From Flavobacterium sp. (lineage in GTDB: Bacteria > Bacteroidota > Bacteroidia > Flavobacteriales > Flavobacteriaceae), in the NCBI GenBank assembly GCA_014378065.1, contig JACMOK010000084.1, positions 1 to 64,000 of the forward strand: a stretch of DNA of 64,000 nucleotides. Direction: 5' to 3'. The notes under the pieces were generated by a model. The model was not told the origin of the DNA and ran no database searches. It saw only the letters and a program-made list of their open reading frames with translations. Positions 33,244 through 42,816 of the stretch are shown piece by piece (position 1 is the stretch's first letter; each line of letters opens with the position of its first letter). A program made the translations under genes and the position numbers.

Positions 33244-34389
33244 TTATCCTAAAGCCTGTTTCAAATCTTCAATCAGATCTTCCGCATCTTCAATCCCTAC
33301 ACTCAAGCGAACCAAATCGTCGGTGATGCCAATTTCCTTTCTTTTGTCTTCTGGGATGGAGGCATGGGTCATCAGTGCCGGATGGTTGGCTAACGATTCT
33401 ACCCCGCCCAATGATTCGGCTAATGTAAATACTTTAAGTTTTTCTAAAAAGGCAATCGCCTCTTCCTTTTTTCCAGACTCAAAAATAAACGAAACCATAC
33501 CGCCAAAACCACTCATTTGCTTCTTGGCAATATCGTGAAACGGATGGCTCGGCAATCCCGGATAGTATACCGTTTTTACTTTGTGGTGTTGGTTCAAAAA
33601 TGCGGCTACTTTCTCCCCATTTTCACAATGTCTTTGTACCCGCAGATGCAATGTTTTTATACCTCTTAAGACCAAAAAACTATCCATTGGGCCTAACGTG
33701 GCGCCCGTGGCGAATTGCTGAAAATGCAGTTGTTCTCCCAACGATGGGTCTTTTACAATCAATGCTCCGGCGATCACGTCAGAATGTCCGCCTAAGTATT
33801 TGGTTGCAGAGTGCATCACGATATCGGCTCCCAAATCTAACGGTTTTTGGAGGTAAGGGGTCGCAAAAGTATTGTCGACAGCAAACAAAATATTTTTTAA
33901 TTTGGTGATCTTCGCAATTTCGGCAATATCGGCTAACTTCATCAATGGGTTGGTCGGTGTTTCTACCCAAACCAATTTTGTGTTCTCATTGATCAGCGAC
34001 TGGAATTTCGCGATGTCATTCATATCGACAAAGTGGAATTTGATTCCAGAATCTTTGTAAATACGCGTGAACATGCGATACGTTCCACCATACAAATCAT
34101 CCATCGCAATAACCTCATCACCAGCTTTAAAGGAGCGCAACAGGCAATCAGTAGCGGCTAATCCCGATGAGAAAGCCAAGCCACGTGTGCCGTTTTCGAT
34201 ACTGGCGAGCGCGTTTTCTAAAGCTGTTCTGGTAGGATTGGCTGCACGGCTGTATTCATAATCAGGGTTGAGCGGTTGTCCCGGACTGGTCTGCACAAAA
34301 GTAGAAGTTTGATAAACAGGCGGCATAACGGCTCCGGTACTTGGATCATGGTGTTGCCCGCCGTGTATTGTTTTGGTATTGAATTTCAT
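33244..34389 (-). CDS. Cystathionine gamma-synthase/lyase family PLP enzyme
   Basis: Member of the Cys/Met-metabolism PLP-dependent family, 381 aa. Lys197 in HSATKYLGGHSD binds PLP. SRAANPTR, AFSSGLAAT, DDLYGGTYR and ETPTNPLM are the expected substrate and cofactor loops, and SLGGVESL plus the RLSVGIED ending complete the pattern. Gamma-synthase (metB) and gamma-lyase cannot be separated reliably by eye, so no symbol is given. The short leader contains a hairpin (34412-34434) downstream of a -7 box at 34451-34458. Confidence 0.92.
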   Translation of the reverse strand: MKFNTKTIHGGQHHDPSTGAVMPPVYQTSTFVQTSPGQPLNPDYEYSRAANPTRTALENALASIENGTRGLAFSSGLAATDCLLRSFKAGDEVIAMDDLYGGTYRMFTRIYKDSGIKFHFVDMNDIAKFQSLINENTKLVWVETPTNPLMKLADIAEIAKITKLKNILFAVDNTFATPYLQKPLDLGADIVMHSATKYLGGHSDVIAGALIVKDPSLGEQLHFQQFATGATLGPMDSFLVLRGIKTLHLRVQRHCENGEKVAAFLNQHHKVKTVYYPGLPSHPFHDIAKKQMSGFGGMVSFIFESGKKEEAIAFLEKLKVFTLAESLGGVESLANHPALMTHASIPEDKRKEIGITDDLVRLSVGIEDAEDLIEDLKQALG

Positions 34390-34411
34390 CTGTTTTTTTA
34401 AATTATTTTTA

Positions 34412-34458
34412 CCTTCTCTAGCAAATGCAGAAGGATGGCTAAATTTTTTGCAAAGATA
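34412..34458 (-). promoter_or_regulatory. -7 element and leader hairpin of the Cys/Met-metabolism gene
   Basis: On the minus strand TATCTTTG (34451-34458) is a full -7 match, 61 nt before the ATG. Downstream in the predicted leader, CCTTCT (34429-34434 complement) and AGAAGG (34412-34417 complement) can pair over 6 bp with an 11-nt loop. No T-run follows. I do not recognise a known SAM-class riboswitch. Confidence 0.4.
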
Positions 34459-34910
34459 GTAAGTTTGTTTTTCTACTGGTCTTTGTGAGCAAAGATTTTC
34501 AAAATCAAATCTGCCATAACTTATAATTTGACATTACCACAGCAAGTTTCGCTCGGTGTTAATCAAAGAGCATAGTTTTCGGTTTTGACGAAGAGAGTTT
34601 AAGAAAACCAGCGGTAACCCAAATGACTATTTAAATTTTGATTTACACCCAACTTAATTGCATTAATTCTTTTAAAGAATTAGACGATAAAACATCAATA
34701 TAGAAGCATTTTCAGAAACCCAAACGAATATCATTGAACAAATTTTAAAGCGACTGCAAGTTTTAGAAGAAATCATACAATTTTTAGCTTTCACCAATTT
34801 TAAAATTCTCTTCAATAAAGACAAAGCATTTATTATTTGAAATCGTTTAAATCTATTACAACATCAGTTATAAAAATGTTATCACTGGTGGTAAAAAGTT
34901 ATTTAAGTGA
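34459..34910. other. Gene-poor AT-rich spacer
   Basis: About 450 nt with no convincing gene. An open stretch of some 45 codons ending at a TGA near 34840 contains NIIEQILKRLQVLEEIIQFL but has no ATG. A short palindrome AATTCTTT-T-AAAGAATT lies near 34665-34681. It could be a decayed gene or plain spacer. Confidence 0.4.
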
Positions 34911-34918
34911 TATCTTTA
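34911..34918 (+). promoter_or_regulatory. Candidate -7 element of the sufABCD operon
   Basis: TATCTTTA differs from TAnnTTTG only in the last base and lies 30 nt before the sufA ATG. It is the best promoter-like box in front of the operon; no -33 TTG is obvious. Confidence 0.35.
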
Positions 34919-34948
34919 CAGTTAATTTAGACAAAATCAATATAAGCG

Positions 34949-35278
34949 ATGATAAAAGTATCAGACACGGCTAGTAAAAAAATCGTCGATATGATGAAAG
35001 ATGATGGTTTTGATGCGGCTAAAGATTACGTTAGAGTAGGTGTCAAAAGCGGCGGTTGTTCGGGTTTGTCTTATGAATTGAAATTTGATAAACAATTGGG
35101 AGAACACGATAAAGTTTTTGAAGACAATCATGTTAAAATTGCTGTTGAAAAAAAGAGTTTTCTTTATTTGGCAGGAACTGTTTTAGAATTTTCAGGCGGA
35201 TTGAATGGAAAAGGATTTGTATTCAATAATCCTAATGCAAGTAGAACTTGCGGTTGCGGAGAATCTTTCTCTTTGTAA
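34949..35278 (+). CDS. sufA: SUF A-type iron-sulfur carrier (HesB/IscA family)
   Basis: A-type carrier that receives Fe-S clusters from the SufBCD scaffold and passes them to apoproteins. The 109-aa protein has the three conserved cysteines: Cys37 in SGGCSGLSYE, and Cys101 and Cys103 in the C-terminal TCGCGESFSL. Length and motif spacing are typical. It is the first gene of sufA-B-C-D (gaps 18, 24 and 9 nt). No IscR-like regulator is encoded nearby. Confidence 0.94.
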   Translation: MIKVSDTASKKIVDMMKDDGFDAAKDYVRVGVKSGGCSGLSYELKFDKQLGEHDKVFEDNHVKIAVEKKSFLYLAGTVLEFSGGLNGKGFVFNNPNASRTCGCGESFSL

Positions 35279-35296
35279 AATACCTTAACTATTATT

Positions 35297-36745
35297 ATGT
35301 CAAAATATACTGAAGACGATTTAAAAGTCGAACTTGAAAACAAAGAATACGAGTACGGATTTTATACCGACATGGCGTCGGAAACATTTCCTGTAGGTTT
35401 AAACGAAGATATTGTTCGCGCCATTTCTCTGAAAAAGGAAGAACCGCAGTGGATGACCGATTGGCGTATCGAAGCTTATCGCGCATGGGAACTGATGCCC
35501 GAACCCAACTGGGCAAATGTAAACTATGAGAAACCAGATTTTCAAGCCATTTCTTATTACTCCGCCCCATTAAATAAGGCAAAATACGAAAGTCTGGACG
35601 AGGTAGATCCTGAATTGTTAGAAACTTTTAAGAAGCTTGGCATTTCAATCGACGAGCAAAAAATGCTTTCGGGTGTAGCGATGGATATTGTAATCGATTC
35701 GGTTTCGGTGGCTACCACGTTCAAAAAAACATTGGGAGAAAAAGGGATTATTTTCTGTTCGATTTCTGAAGCAATTCGAGAATATCCGGAACTGGTTCGA
35801 CAATATCTTGGAACGGTGGTGCCTCAAAGAGATAATTTTTACGCCGCTTTGAATTCTGCAGTTTTTTCAGACGGCTCGTTTTGCTATATCCCCAAAGGCG
35901 TTCGTTGTCCGATGGAACTTTCTACTTATTTTAGAATCAACCAAGCCGGAACAGGACAATTTGAAAGGACGCTCGTCATCGCCGACGAAGGCAGTTACGT
36001 TTCTTATCTTGAAGGCTGCACAGCGCCAAGTCGAGATGAAAACCAATTGCACGCCGCTGTGGTAGAACTGATCGCCATGGATGCCGCCGAAATCAAATAC
36101 TCTACTGTTCAAAATTGGTATCCCGGCAACAAAGAAGGTAAAGGCGGCGTTTTTAATTTCGTTACCAAGAGGGGACTTTGCGAAAAAAACGCAAAAATCT
36201 CCTGGACTCAAGTCGAAACAGGTTCTGCAGTCACTTGGAAATATCCTTCTTGTATTTTGAAGGGAGACAATTCGGTTGGCGAATTTTATTCGATTGCGGT
36301 AACCAATAACTACCAGCAAGCCGACACGGGAACCAAAATGATACATTTGGGAAAAAACACCAAGTCGACTATTATTTCTAAAGGAATTTCCGCTGGAAAA
36401 TCACAAAATAGTTACAGGGGTTTGGTACAAATTAGTGCCAGAGCGGAAAACGCAAGAAACTTTTCGCAATGTGATTCGCTTTTGATGGGAAACCATTGCG
36501 GCGCACACACTTTTCCATATATTGAAAGCCATAATGCTTCAGCCAAAATTGAACATGAAGCCACCACGTCTAAAATTGGAGAAGACCAAGTCTTTTATTG
36601 CAACCAGCGTGGTATCCCCACAGAAAAAGCCATTGCTTTAATAGTCAACGGATTCAGCAAAGAGGTGCTGAACAAATTACCTATGGAATTTGCAGTAGAA
36701 GCCCAAAAATTATTAGAAATTTCACTTGAGGGTTCCGTAGGATAA
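35297..36745 (+). CDS. sufB: Fe-S cluster assembly scaffold SufB
   Basis: Core of the SufBC2D complex on which Fe-S clusters are built. The 482-aa protein shows [41 protein letters not shown] and the C-terminal [20 protein letters not shown] followed by [11 protein letters not shown]. These belong to the parallel beta-helix core of SufB. Several cysteines in the core are candidate sulfur-relay or cluster ligands. Length is normal. It follows sufA by 18 nt in the suf operon. Confidence 0.97.
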   Translation: MSKYTEDDLKVELENKEYEYGFYTDMASETFPVGLNEDIVRAISLKKEEPQWMTDWRIEAYRAWELMPEPNWANVNYEKPDFQAISYYSAPLNKAKYESLDEVDPELLETFKKLGISIDEQKMLSGVAMDIVIDSVSVATTFKKTLGEKGIIFCSISEAIREYPELVRQYLGTVVPQRDNFYAALNSAVFSDGSFCYIPKGVRCPMELSTYFRINQAGTGQFERTLVIADEGSYVSYLEGCTAPSRDENQLHAAVVELIAMDAAEIKYSTVQNWYPGNKEGKGGVFNFVTKRGLCEKNAKISWTQVETGSAVTWKYPSCILKGDNSVGEFYSIAVTNNYQQADTGTKMIHLGKNTKSTIISKGISAGKSQNSYRGLVQISARAENARNFSQCDSLLMGNHCGAHTFPYIESHNASAKIEHEATTSKIGEDQVFYCNQRGIPTEKAIALIVNGFSKEVLNKLPMEFAVEAQKLLEISLEGSVG

Positions 36746-36769
36746 TCGTCAGAAAAACACAAAACAAAC

Positions 36770-37522
36770 ATGTTACAAATCAAAAATTTACATGCTTCGG
36801 TAGAAGACAAAGAAATATTAAGAGGCATCAACCTCGAAGTTAAAGCTGGTGAAGTCCATGCGATCATGGGACCAAACGGTTCTGGAAAAAGTACACTTTC
36901 GGCGGTAATTGCCGGAAATCAAAATTATGAAGTAACAGACGGCGCCGTTTTCCTTGATGGAGCAGATTTAGCAGATTTGGCTCCCGAAGAACGTGCGCAC
37001 AAAGGCATTTTTCTTTCGTTTCAATATCCTATAGAAATCCCGGGCGTATCGGTCACCAACTTCATGAAAACCGCCATCAACGAAACCCGAAAAGCAAAAG
37101 GACTTACTGAAATGCCCGCCAATGAAATGCTTAAAGTTATTCGCGAAAAATCGGAATTGTTAGAAATTGACAGAAAATTTCTTTCGCGTTCGCTCAACGA
37201 AGGATTTTCTGGTGGAGAAAAAAAGCGCAACGAAATTTTTCAAATGGCCATGCTTGAGCCCAAACTCGCCATTCTGGATGAGACCGATTCTGGACTCGAT
37301 ATCGATGCTTTGAGAATTGTAGCCAATGGCGTGAACAAACTCAAAAGCGAAAACAACGCCATCATCGTTATTACGCATTACCAGCGACTCTTAGATTATA
37401 TCGTTCCTGATTTTGTTCACGTGTTGTTCAATGGGAAAATCGTGAAGTCGGGCGGAAAGGAACTGGCTTACGAACTTGAGGAAAAAGGATACGATTGGAT
37501 CAAACAAGAACAAGAAGCTTAA
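36770..37522 (+). CDS. sufC: Fe-S cluster assembly ATPase SufC
   Basis: ABC-type ATPase that drives conformational change in SufBCD. The 250-aa protein has Walker A GPNGSGKST (residues about 34-42), the Q-loop SFQYPIEIPGV typical of SufC, the ABC signature EGFSGGEKKRNEI and Walker B LAILDETDSGLDID, then the H-loop in VITHYQRLLDYI. There are no membrane segments. It lies between sufB and sufD, the usual order. Confidence 0.97.
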   Translation: MLQIKNLHASVEDKEILRGINLEVKAGEVHAIMGPNGSGKSTLSAVIAGNQNYEVTDGAVFLDGADLADLAPEERAHKGIFLSFQYPIEIPGVSVTNFMKTAINETRKAKGLTEMPANEMLKVIREKSELLEIDRKFLSRSLNEGFSGGEKKRNEIFQMAMLEPKLAILDETDSGLDIDALRIVANGVNKLKSENNAIIVITHYQRLLDYIVPDFVHVLFNGKIVKSGGKELAYELEEKGYDWIKQEQEA

Positions 37523-37531
37523 TTTTTAGAC

Positions 37532-38848
37532 ATGGAACTCAAAGAAAAATTATTATCGTCTTTCATGGCTTTTGAAGAGCAGGTCGACGTGCATTCAGAA
37601 CTTCATGACGTGCGTACGTCAGCCATTAAAAATTTTGAACACAAAGGGTTTCCCACTAAAAAAGAAGAGTCTTGGAAATATACCTCCTTGAATTCCATTT
37701 TAAAAAAGGACTTTAGTGTTTTTCCAAAAAAAGAAAATTCAGTTGAATTTGCCTCAGTAAAAAAATATTTCTTACACGAGATCGATACTTACAAAGTCAT
37801 TTTTATTGATGGTGTTTTTAGTTCGTTTTTATCTTCTACCACACACGATGGGCTTGACGTTTGCTTGATGTCATCGGCATTGACAAAACCCAAATACAAA
37901 ATGGTGATCGATGCCTATTTCAATAAAGTGGCAAGCCTAGAAGAGAGTTTAACCACTCTAAATACTGCATTTGCTTTAGAAGGCGCCTACATTAATATTC
38001 CGAAGGGCAAAGTAGTAGAGAAACCTATCGAGATTATTAATTTTTCAACCGGAAGTGAGGCAGCGCTGTTGGTTCAACCTCGAAACCTAATTGTAGTCGG
38101 CGAGAACGCGTATGTGCAAATTATTGAAAGACACCAGAGTTTAAATGAAAACCCGGTTCTCACCAATTCAGTCACCGAAATTTTTGCGCAAAAACGAGCG
38201 ATAGTTGATTATTATAAAATCCAAAATGACAATCTCGAAGCTTCTTTGATTGACAATACCTACATCGCGCAGAAAGGCCAAAGCCATGTTTCGGTACATA
38301 CCTTTTCGTTCGGCGGAAATATCACCAGAAACAATCTCAATTTTTACCATCAAGGCGAACACATTGACAGCACGTTAAAAGGAATTACGATCATTGAAGG
38401 CAAGCAACATGTTGACCATTATACTTTGGTACAACACGCGACACCCAACTGCGAAAGCCATCAGAATTATAAGGGCATTTATGATGACCGCGCCACAGGC
38501 GTTTTTAACGGAAAGATTTTCGTTGAACGAGAAGCACAGAAAACTGATGCTTTTCAGAAAAACAACAATATTTTATTGAGTGATAAGGCGACCATCAATG
38601 CCAAACCGCAACTTGAAATTTTTGCTGATGATGTGAAATGTTCCCATGGATGCACGATCGGACAACTTGATGAAAAAGCGATGTTTTACATGCAATCGCG
38701 AGGTATTCCGCGAAAGGAAGCGAAGGCGTTGCTAATGTATGCCTTCTCTAATGAAGTCATTGAAAGCATCAAAATTCCTGAATTAAAACAGAGGATTACC
38801 AAGATTATAGCAACGAAACTTGGAGTCAACATGGGATTTGATTTATAA
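37532..38848 (+). CDS. sufD: Fe-S cluster assembly protein SufD
   Basis: SufB paralogue that completes the SufBC2D complex. The 438-aa protein has the N-terminal region FPTKKEESWKYTSL, the beta-helix core and the C-terminal KCSHGCTIGQLDEKAMFYMQ followed by SRGIPRKEAKALLMYAF. His and Cys in SHGC are conserved in SufD. It is the last gene of the first suf segment. Only 12 nt separate its stop from the stop of the convergent serine hydrolase. Confidence 0.96.
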   Translation: MELKEKLLSSFMAFEEQVDVHSELHDVRTSAIKNFEHKGFPTKKEESWKYTSLNSILKKDFSVFPKKENSVEFASVKKYFLHEIDTYKVIFIDGVFSSFLSSTTHDGLDVCLMSSALTKPKYKMVIDAYFNKVASLEESLTTLNTAFALEGAYINIPKGKVVEKPIEIINFSTGSEAALLVQPRNLIVVGENAYVQIIERHQSLNENPVLTNSVTEIFAQKRAIVDYYKIQNDNLEASLIDNTYIAQKGQSHVSVHTFSFGGNITRNNLNFYHQGEHIDSTLKGITIIEGKQHVDHYTLVQHATPNCESHQNYKGIYDDRATGVFNGKIFVEREAQKTDAFQKNNNILLSDKATINAKPQLEIFADDVKCSHGCTIGQLDEKAMFYMQSRGIPRKEAKALLMYAFSNEVIESIKIPELKQRITKIIATKLGVNMGFDL

Positions 38849-38860
38849 TTTGCGAAAACG

Positions 38861-40207
38861 TTATTTTTTTAAACTAGCAATCACATTGCTTAGGAACGCA
38901 TTGAAACCGAAATCGGGATCTTCCTTCAAACCCAATCTCACAATAACGAGATTTAATGACGGAATGATGGCAATCATCTGCCCTTGAAAACCACTGCAGT
39001 AGTAAAAGTCCCGAGGCACATTGGGAAATTTGCCACCAGCATTGAGCCAAAAATGTGCACCGTAATTTCCATGGGAGGTATTTGTTGGTGTGGCCGAATA
39101 GTCTACCCAACTTTCGTCTAAGATTTGTGCGCCATTCCAATTGCCTTTATGCAAATACAACAACCCAAATTTTGCCCAATCACGCGTGGTGGCCCAGCCA
39201 TAAGAAGAACCCACAAAATTGCCTGCCATATCAGTCTCTACGACCATCGAGTGCATTCCGATTTTGTCAATTAAAGCCGAATACCAAAAATCCAGATACT
39301 GCTGGTGCGTTTGAAATTGATTTCTTAAAATTCCAGACAATAAATTGGTGGTGCCTGAAGAATAATACCAATGCGAATTGGGCGCAAATTTTGCGGGTTT
39401 CCTGCGTTGGCATTGTGGCATATCGCGCGCTTGGAAAAGCATTTGTGTCGCATCGCAGATTTTCTCATAGTTTTCTTCCCACTCTAAGCCCGAGTTCATG
39501 TGCAATAAATCGTTAATCGTAATTTTAGCGCGTGCGTCGTTTTGCCATTGGGCTACAGGAGCGGGTTTATAAATATCGAGTTTACGTTGTTTCTGCAACA
39601 CACCAAAAAGAGCGCTAGTGATGCTTTTGGTCATTGACCATCCTAAAATTTTACTGTTTTTGTCAAATCCCGTTTCATATTGTTCGGCTATTATTTGGTC
39701 TTTATAAACCACGATTACCGAGCGGGTGCGTTTCTTTTTTTCGCCCGCTAGGTCAAAAGCGTCTGCTACCGCCTTTTTTAATTTTTTGTAATCTACGTCG
39801 GGCAATAAGGCGTCTTCGGGATCTGAATCACCGTAAGGAAAAGGCAAATGATTTTGAGTCTTTACTCGTTTTGGCAATTCGTAGGGTTTGGTCAGATCAA
39901 AATCTGCATCAATCAACGTCACACCCAAGCCTTCACGGTAAATTGCTTTTCGCTCTTTCAAACCAAATACAGCTGCGGTTGCAAATTGGTTGCGATTGTC
40001 AATCTTGTTTGTCGCCAAATCGATTAAATGGATATCATTGTCGCCTTTCTCAATCATTTTAATTGAACGCTGCGCGATAAAATGTCCGGAAGCAACGTTT
40101 TTAGCCGAAAAACCCGAGATTAAATCGAGTTTTGGATAATTGGTAATGGCAAGGTACGAGATGCCAACGACTAGGGCGAGGGTACTGTATTTAATCACTT
40201 TTTTCAT
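38861..40207 (-). CDS. Serine hydrolase (beta-lactamase/PBP-like family)
   Basis: A 448-aa protein with an N-terminal membrane anchor or signal (MKKVIKYSTLALVVGISYLA). It has a class C beta-lactamase/esterase fold: SxxK motif GWSMTKSITS (Ser191, Lys194), the Tyr motif WYYSSGTTN (Tyr282) and HFWLNAGG in place of the KTG strand. The substrate is unknown; related proteins include esterases, D-aminopeptidases and PBP-like enzymes. The start at 40205-40207 is preferred over a longer frame. It sits on the opposite strand between sufD and sufS, splitting the suf cluster. Confidence 0.88.
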   Translation of the reverse strand: MKKVIKYSTLALVVGISYLAITNYPKLDLISGFSAKNVASGHFIAQRSIKMIEKGDNDIHLIDLATNKIDNRNQFATAAVFGLKERKAIYREGLGVTLIDADFDLTKPYELPKRVKTQNHLPFPYGDSDPEDALLPDVDYKKLKKAVADAFDLAGEKKKRTRSVIVVYKDQIIAEQYETGFDKNSKILGWSMTKSITSALFGVLQKQRKLDIYKPAPVAQWQNDARAKITINDLLHMNSGLEWEENYEKICDATQMLFQARDMPQCQRRKPAKFAPNSHWYYSSGTTNLLSGILRNQFQTHQQYLDFWYSALIDKIGMHSMVVETDMAGNFVGSSYGWATTRDWAKFGLLYLHKGNWNGAQILDESWVDYSATPTNTSHGNYGAHFWLNAGGKFPNVPRDFYYCSGFQGQMIAIIPSLNLVIVRLGLKEDPDFGFNAFLSNVIASLKK

Positions 40208-40374
40208 TGCAGGACCGTTTGAATTTTTGCGGCAATGTAACAAAAAAATACTTAAGTTTTGCAAAGCAACTGGGTTGTCAAAATCAGTAAAACCTTACTA
40301 TTTTTCCATATCGTCGTCCAAAGGGTTTAGTTATTATTAACAATTGTTTCCAAAAAAAGTCACATCTAAAGTAG

Positions 40375-40382
40375 TACTTTTG
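40375..40382 (+). promoter_or_regulatory. -7 promoter element of the sufS unit
   Basis: TACTTTTG, 24 nt before the sufS ATG, matches TAnnTTTG. A separate promoter is needed here because the serine hydrolase gene interrupts the suf operon. Confidence 0.5.
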
Positions 40383-40406
40383 TAGTTATAAAATTCCAAG
40401 TTAGAT

Positions 40407-41621
40407 ATGTTAGACATTCAAAAAATTAGGGCCGATTTTCCGATTTTAAGCCAGAAAGTGAACGGAAAACCATTGGTTTATTTTGATAACGGGGCTACTT
40501 CGCAAAAGCCACAAATAGTGATCGACGCGATTTCAAAATACTATCAGGAAATTAACGCAAATATTCACCGAGGCGTACATACATTAAGTCAGTTGGCGAC
40601 AGATGCTTATGAAAATTCCAGAAAAAAAATTCAGCATCATGTGAACGCTGAATTTTCGCATGAAGTGCTATTTACTTCCGGAACCACCCACGGAATCAAT
40701 TTGGTCACCAACGGTTTTGCCACCATTTTAAAACCGGGAGACGAAGTGTTGGTTTCTGCCTTGGAACACCACAGCAATATTGTGCCCTGGCAAATGTTGT
40801 GTGAAAAAACGGGAGCCACATTGCTCGTAATTCCTATGAATGACGACGGAGAGCTGATCTTGTCCGAATTTGACAAATTGCTTTCGCCCAATACTAAAAT
40901 AGTGACAGTAAATCATATTTCAAATGCGCTTGGAACAATCAATCCTATTAAATATATGATCGAGAAAGCCCATGCCGTTGGTGCAGCTGTTTTAATTGAT
41001 GGCGCGCAAGCTGTTCCGCATCTTAAGCCAGATGTTCAGGAATTGGATTGTGATTTTTATGTTTTTTCCGGACATAAAATGTGCGGCCCGACAGGAACAG
41101 GAATATTATTTGGAAAAGAAAGTTGGCTCAAGCGGCTGCCGCCTTATCAAGGCGGAGGCGAAATGATCAAAGAAGTTACCTTTGCGAAGACAACCTATGC
41201 TGATTTGCCACACAAATTTGAAGCAGGCACACCAAATATCGCCGGCGGAATTGTGTTGGGAACTGCGGTAGATTATTTAAATAGCGTAGGTTTTGAAAAC
41301 ATACAACAACAAGAAATGGAATTGCTCGAATATGCTACCCAACAATTATTAGCGATCGAAGGATTAAAGATTTATGGTACTGCAAAACAAAAGACTTCCG
41401 TAATTTCGTTCAATATTGAAGGTATTCATCCGTATGATATCGGAACTATTGTTGATAAAAGCGGTATCGCGGTAAGAACAGGACACCACTGCGCCCAACC
41501 GATTATGGATTTTTTTAGAGTTCCCGGTACCATCCGTGCTTCTTTTGCGTTTTACAATACAAAAGAAGAAATTGACATGATGGTGGAGGCCATTAAAAAA
41601 GCAAAAAGAATGTTATCTTAA
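40407..41621 (+). CDS. sufS: Cysteine desulfurase SufS
   Basis: PLP enzyme that removes sulfur from cysteine for Fe-S cluster assembly. The 404-aa protein has YFDNGATSQKP, the PLP Lys224 in FSGHKMCGPTGTG, and the catalytic Cys362 in RTGHHCAQPIMD with the short loop of the type II SufS group. It starts the second suf segment (sufS, small exported protein, sufE, sufT-like, DUF2480), all on the plus strand with short gaps. Confidence 0.97.
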   Translation: MLDIQKIRADFPILSQKVNGKPLVYFDNGATSQKPQIVIDAISKYYQEINANIHRGVHTLSQLATDAYENSRKKIQHHVNAEFSHEVLFTSGTTHGINLVTNGFATILKPGDEVLVSALEHHSNIVPWQMLCEKTGATLLVIPMNDDGELILSEFDKLLSPNTKIVTVNHISNALGTINPIKYMIEKAHAVGAAVLIDGAQAVPHLKPDVQELDCDFYVFSGHKMCGPTGTGILFGKESWLKRLPPYQGGGEMIKEVTFAKTTYADLPHKFEAGTPNIAGGIVLGTAVDYLNSVGFENIQQQEMELLEYATQQLLAIEGLKIYGTAKQKTSVISFNIEGIHPYDIGTIVDKSGIAVRTGHHCAQPIMDFFRVPGTIRASFAFYNTKEEIDMMVEAIKKAKRMLS

Positions 41622-41632
41622 AACAACAAAAG

Positions 41633-42067
41633 ATGAAATTAATTTCAATATTACTGATGACTTTTTTTCTAGGCAAAGGTTGTGAAGCCCAGCAGAAACA
41701 AGATCTGGAAACTGCAATCGTAGAATATACGGCCAATACGAGAGGCTTTTATCAAAAGATTATCGTGCAAAACAAATCGGTCAGCGTTTCAAAAGACAGG
41801 AACGGCAATGACAAACCGCAACCTATCGCGATAAGCGAAGCAGACTGGAAGGCACTGATTGTCGACTTTCAGAAGATCAATTTAGAAGGCATTCCCAATT
41901 TAAAATCACCAACTCAAAAGCGTTTTTATGATGGTGCTGCCATCGCAAATTTAAAAATCACCTTCAAAGGAAAAATCTACGAAACCAATGGGTTTGACCA
42001 CGGTCATCCGCCAGCTGAAATCGCTAAATTGGTTAATAAAATCAATACATTTGCTAAAAAAGAGTGA
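41633..42067 (+). CDS. Small exported protein in the suf cluster
   Basis: A 144-aa protein of unknown function with an N-terminal signal (MKLISILLMTFFLGKGCEAQ). Cys17 could be a lipidation site (LGKGC), though cleavage after AQ is also plausible. The mature part (VEYTANTRGFYQKIIVQNKS, FYDGAAIANLKITFKGKIYE) is beta-rich with no catalytic motif seen. Its stop overlaps the sufE ATG (TGATG), so it is translationally coupled with sufE. An exported protein inside a cytoplasmic Fe-S operon is unexplained. Confidence 0.75.
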   Translation: MKLISILLMTFFLGKGCEAQQKQDLETAIVEYTANTRGFYQKIIVQNKSVSVSKDRNGNDKPQPIAISEADWKALIVDFQKINLEGIPNLKSPTQKRFYDGAAIANLKITFKGKIYETNGFDHGHPPAEIAKLVNKINTFAKKE

Positions 42068-42486
42068 TGACGATTAAAGAAATACAAGAAGAAATTATTG
42101 AAGAATTTGCAATGTTTGATGATTGGGACGAACGTTTCCAGTATGTCATTGACTTGGGTAAAGGATTGCCGTTGATTGAGCAACGATTCAAAACCGAAGA
42201 CAATACGATCAAAGGTTGCCAATCGAAAGTTTGGCTTCATGGCCAAATCACTCAAGACAGAGTTATTTTTACCGCCGACAGTGACGCGATCATTACCAAA
42301 GGAATTATCGCCATTCTGATTCGAACATTTTCAAACCAAAAACCCTCCGAAATATTAGAAGCCGACACAAAATTTATTGATGAAATTGGCTTAAAAGACC
42401 AGTTGTCTCCTACGCGAGCCAATGGCTTGGTATCGATGATCAAACAGATAAAAATGTACGCTTTGGCATTCAACTCACAAAATTAA
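42067..42486 (+). CDS. sufE: Cysteine desulfuration protein SufE
   Basis: Accepts persulfide sulfur from SufS and passes it to SufBCD. The 139-aa protein has the conserved acceptor Cys51 in NTIKGCQSKVWL, within the usual SufE frame (FDDWDERFQYVIDLGKGLP near the start, GLVSMIKQIK near the end). The ATG at 42067-42069 overlaps the preceding stop by 1 nt. An in-frame GTG one codon earlier is also possible. Confidence 0.95.
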   Translation: MTIKEIQEEIIEEFAMFDDWDERFQYVIDLGKGLPLIEQRFKTEDNTIKGCQSKVWLHGQITQDRVIFTADSDAIITKGIIAILIRTFSNQKPSEILEADTKFIDEIGLKDQLSPTRANGLVSMIKQIKMYALAFNSQN

Positions 42487-42490
42487 AATT

Positions 42491-42814
42491 ATGGAAGCAG
42501 AAATAGATACGCATTTGTTAGGAGAAGAAATAGTTAAGAAATTAAAAACAATTTACGATCCAGAAATTCCTGTTGACATCTATGAACTCGGATTAATTTA
42601 CGACGTGATGGTCAATACAGATTATGAAGTAAAAATACTGATGACGCTCACGTCTCCCAATTGTCCGGTGGCTGAAAGCCTGCCCAGAGAAGTGGAGGAA
42701 AAAGTAAGAGGCATTGAAAACGTAAAGGCAGCAGAAGTCGAAATTACTTTTGATCCGCCTTGGAGTAAAGATTTAATGAGCGAAGAAGCCAAACTGGAAT
42801 TGGGAATGTTATAA
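42491..42814 (+). CDS. SUF-associated DUF59/MIP18 family protein (SufT-like)
   Basis: A 107-aa DUF59 protein. IYDPEIPVDIYELGLIYDV is the family signature, and Cys58 in TLTSPNCPVAE is the conserved cysteine. PWSKDLMSEEAK closes the domain. DUF59 (MIP18/SufT) proteins assist Fe-S cluster maturation, and position 4 nt after sufE and 2 nt before the DUF2480 gene agrees with that. It is a stand-alone DUF59 domain, not an Mrp fusion. Confidence 0.9.
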   Translation: MEAEIDTHLLGEEIVKKLKTIYDPEIPVDIYELGLIYDVMVNTDYEVKILMTLTSPNCPVAESLPREVEEKVRGIENVKAAEVEITFDPPWSKDLMSEEAKLELGML

Positions 42815-42816
42815 AG

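Noticed and set aside
34412..34458. Leader hairpin before the Cys/Met-metabolism gene as a SAM riboswitch
   Set aside because: The leader is only about 55 nt with a single 6-bp stem and lacks the conserved cores of SAM-I or SAM-II that I know.
34690..34842. Helical open stretch NIIEQILKRLQVLEEIIQFL without ATG
   Set aside because: Only about 45 codons after a stop, no start codon and no family match.
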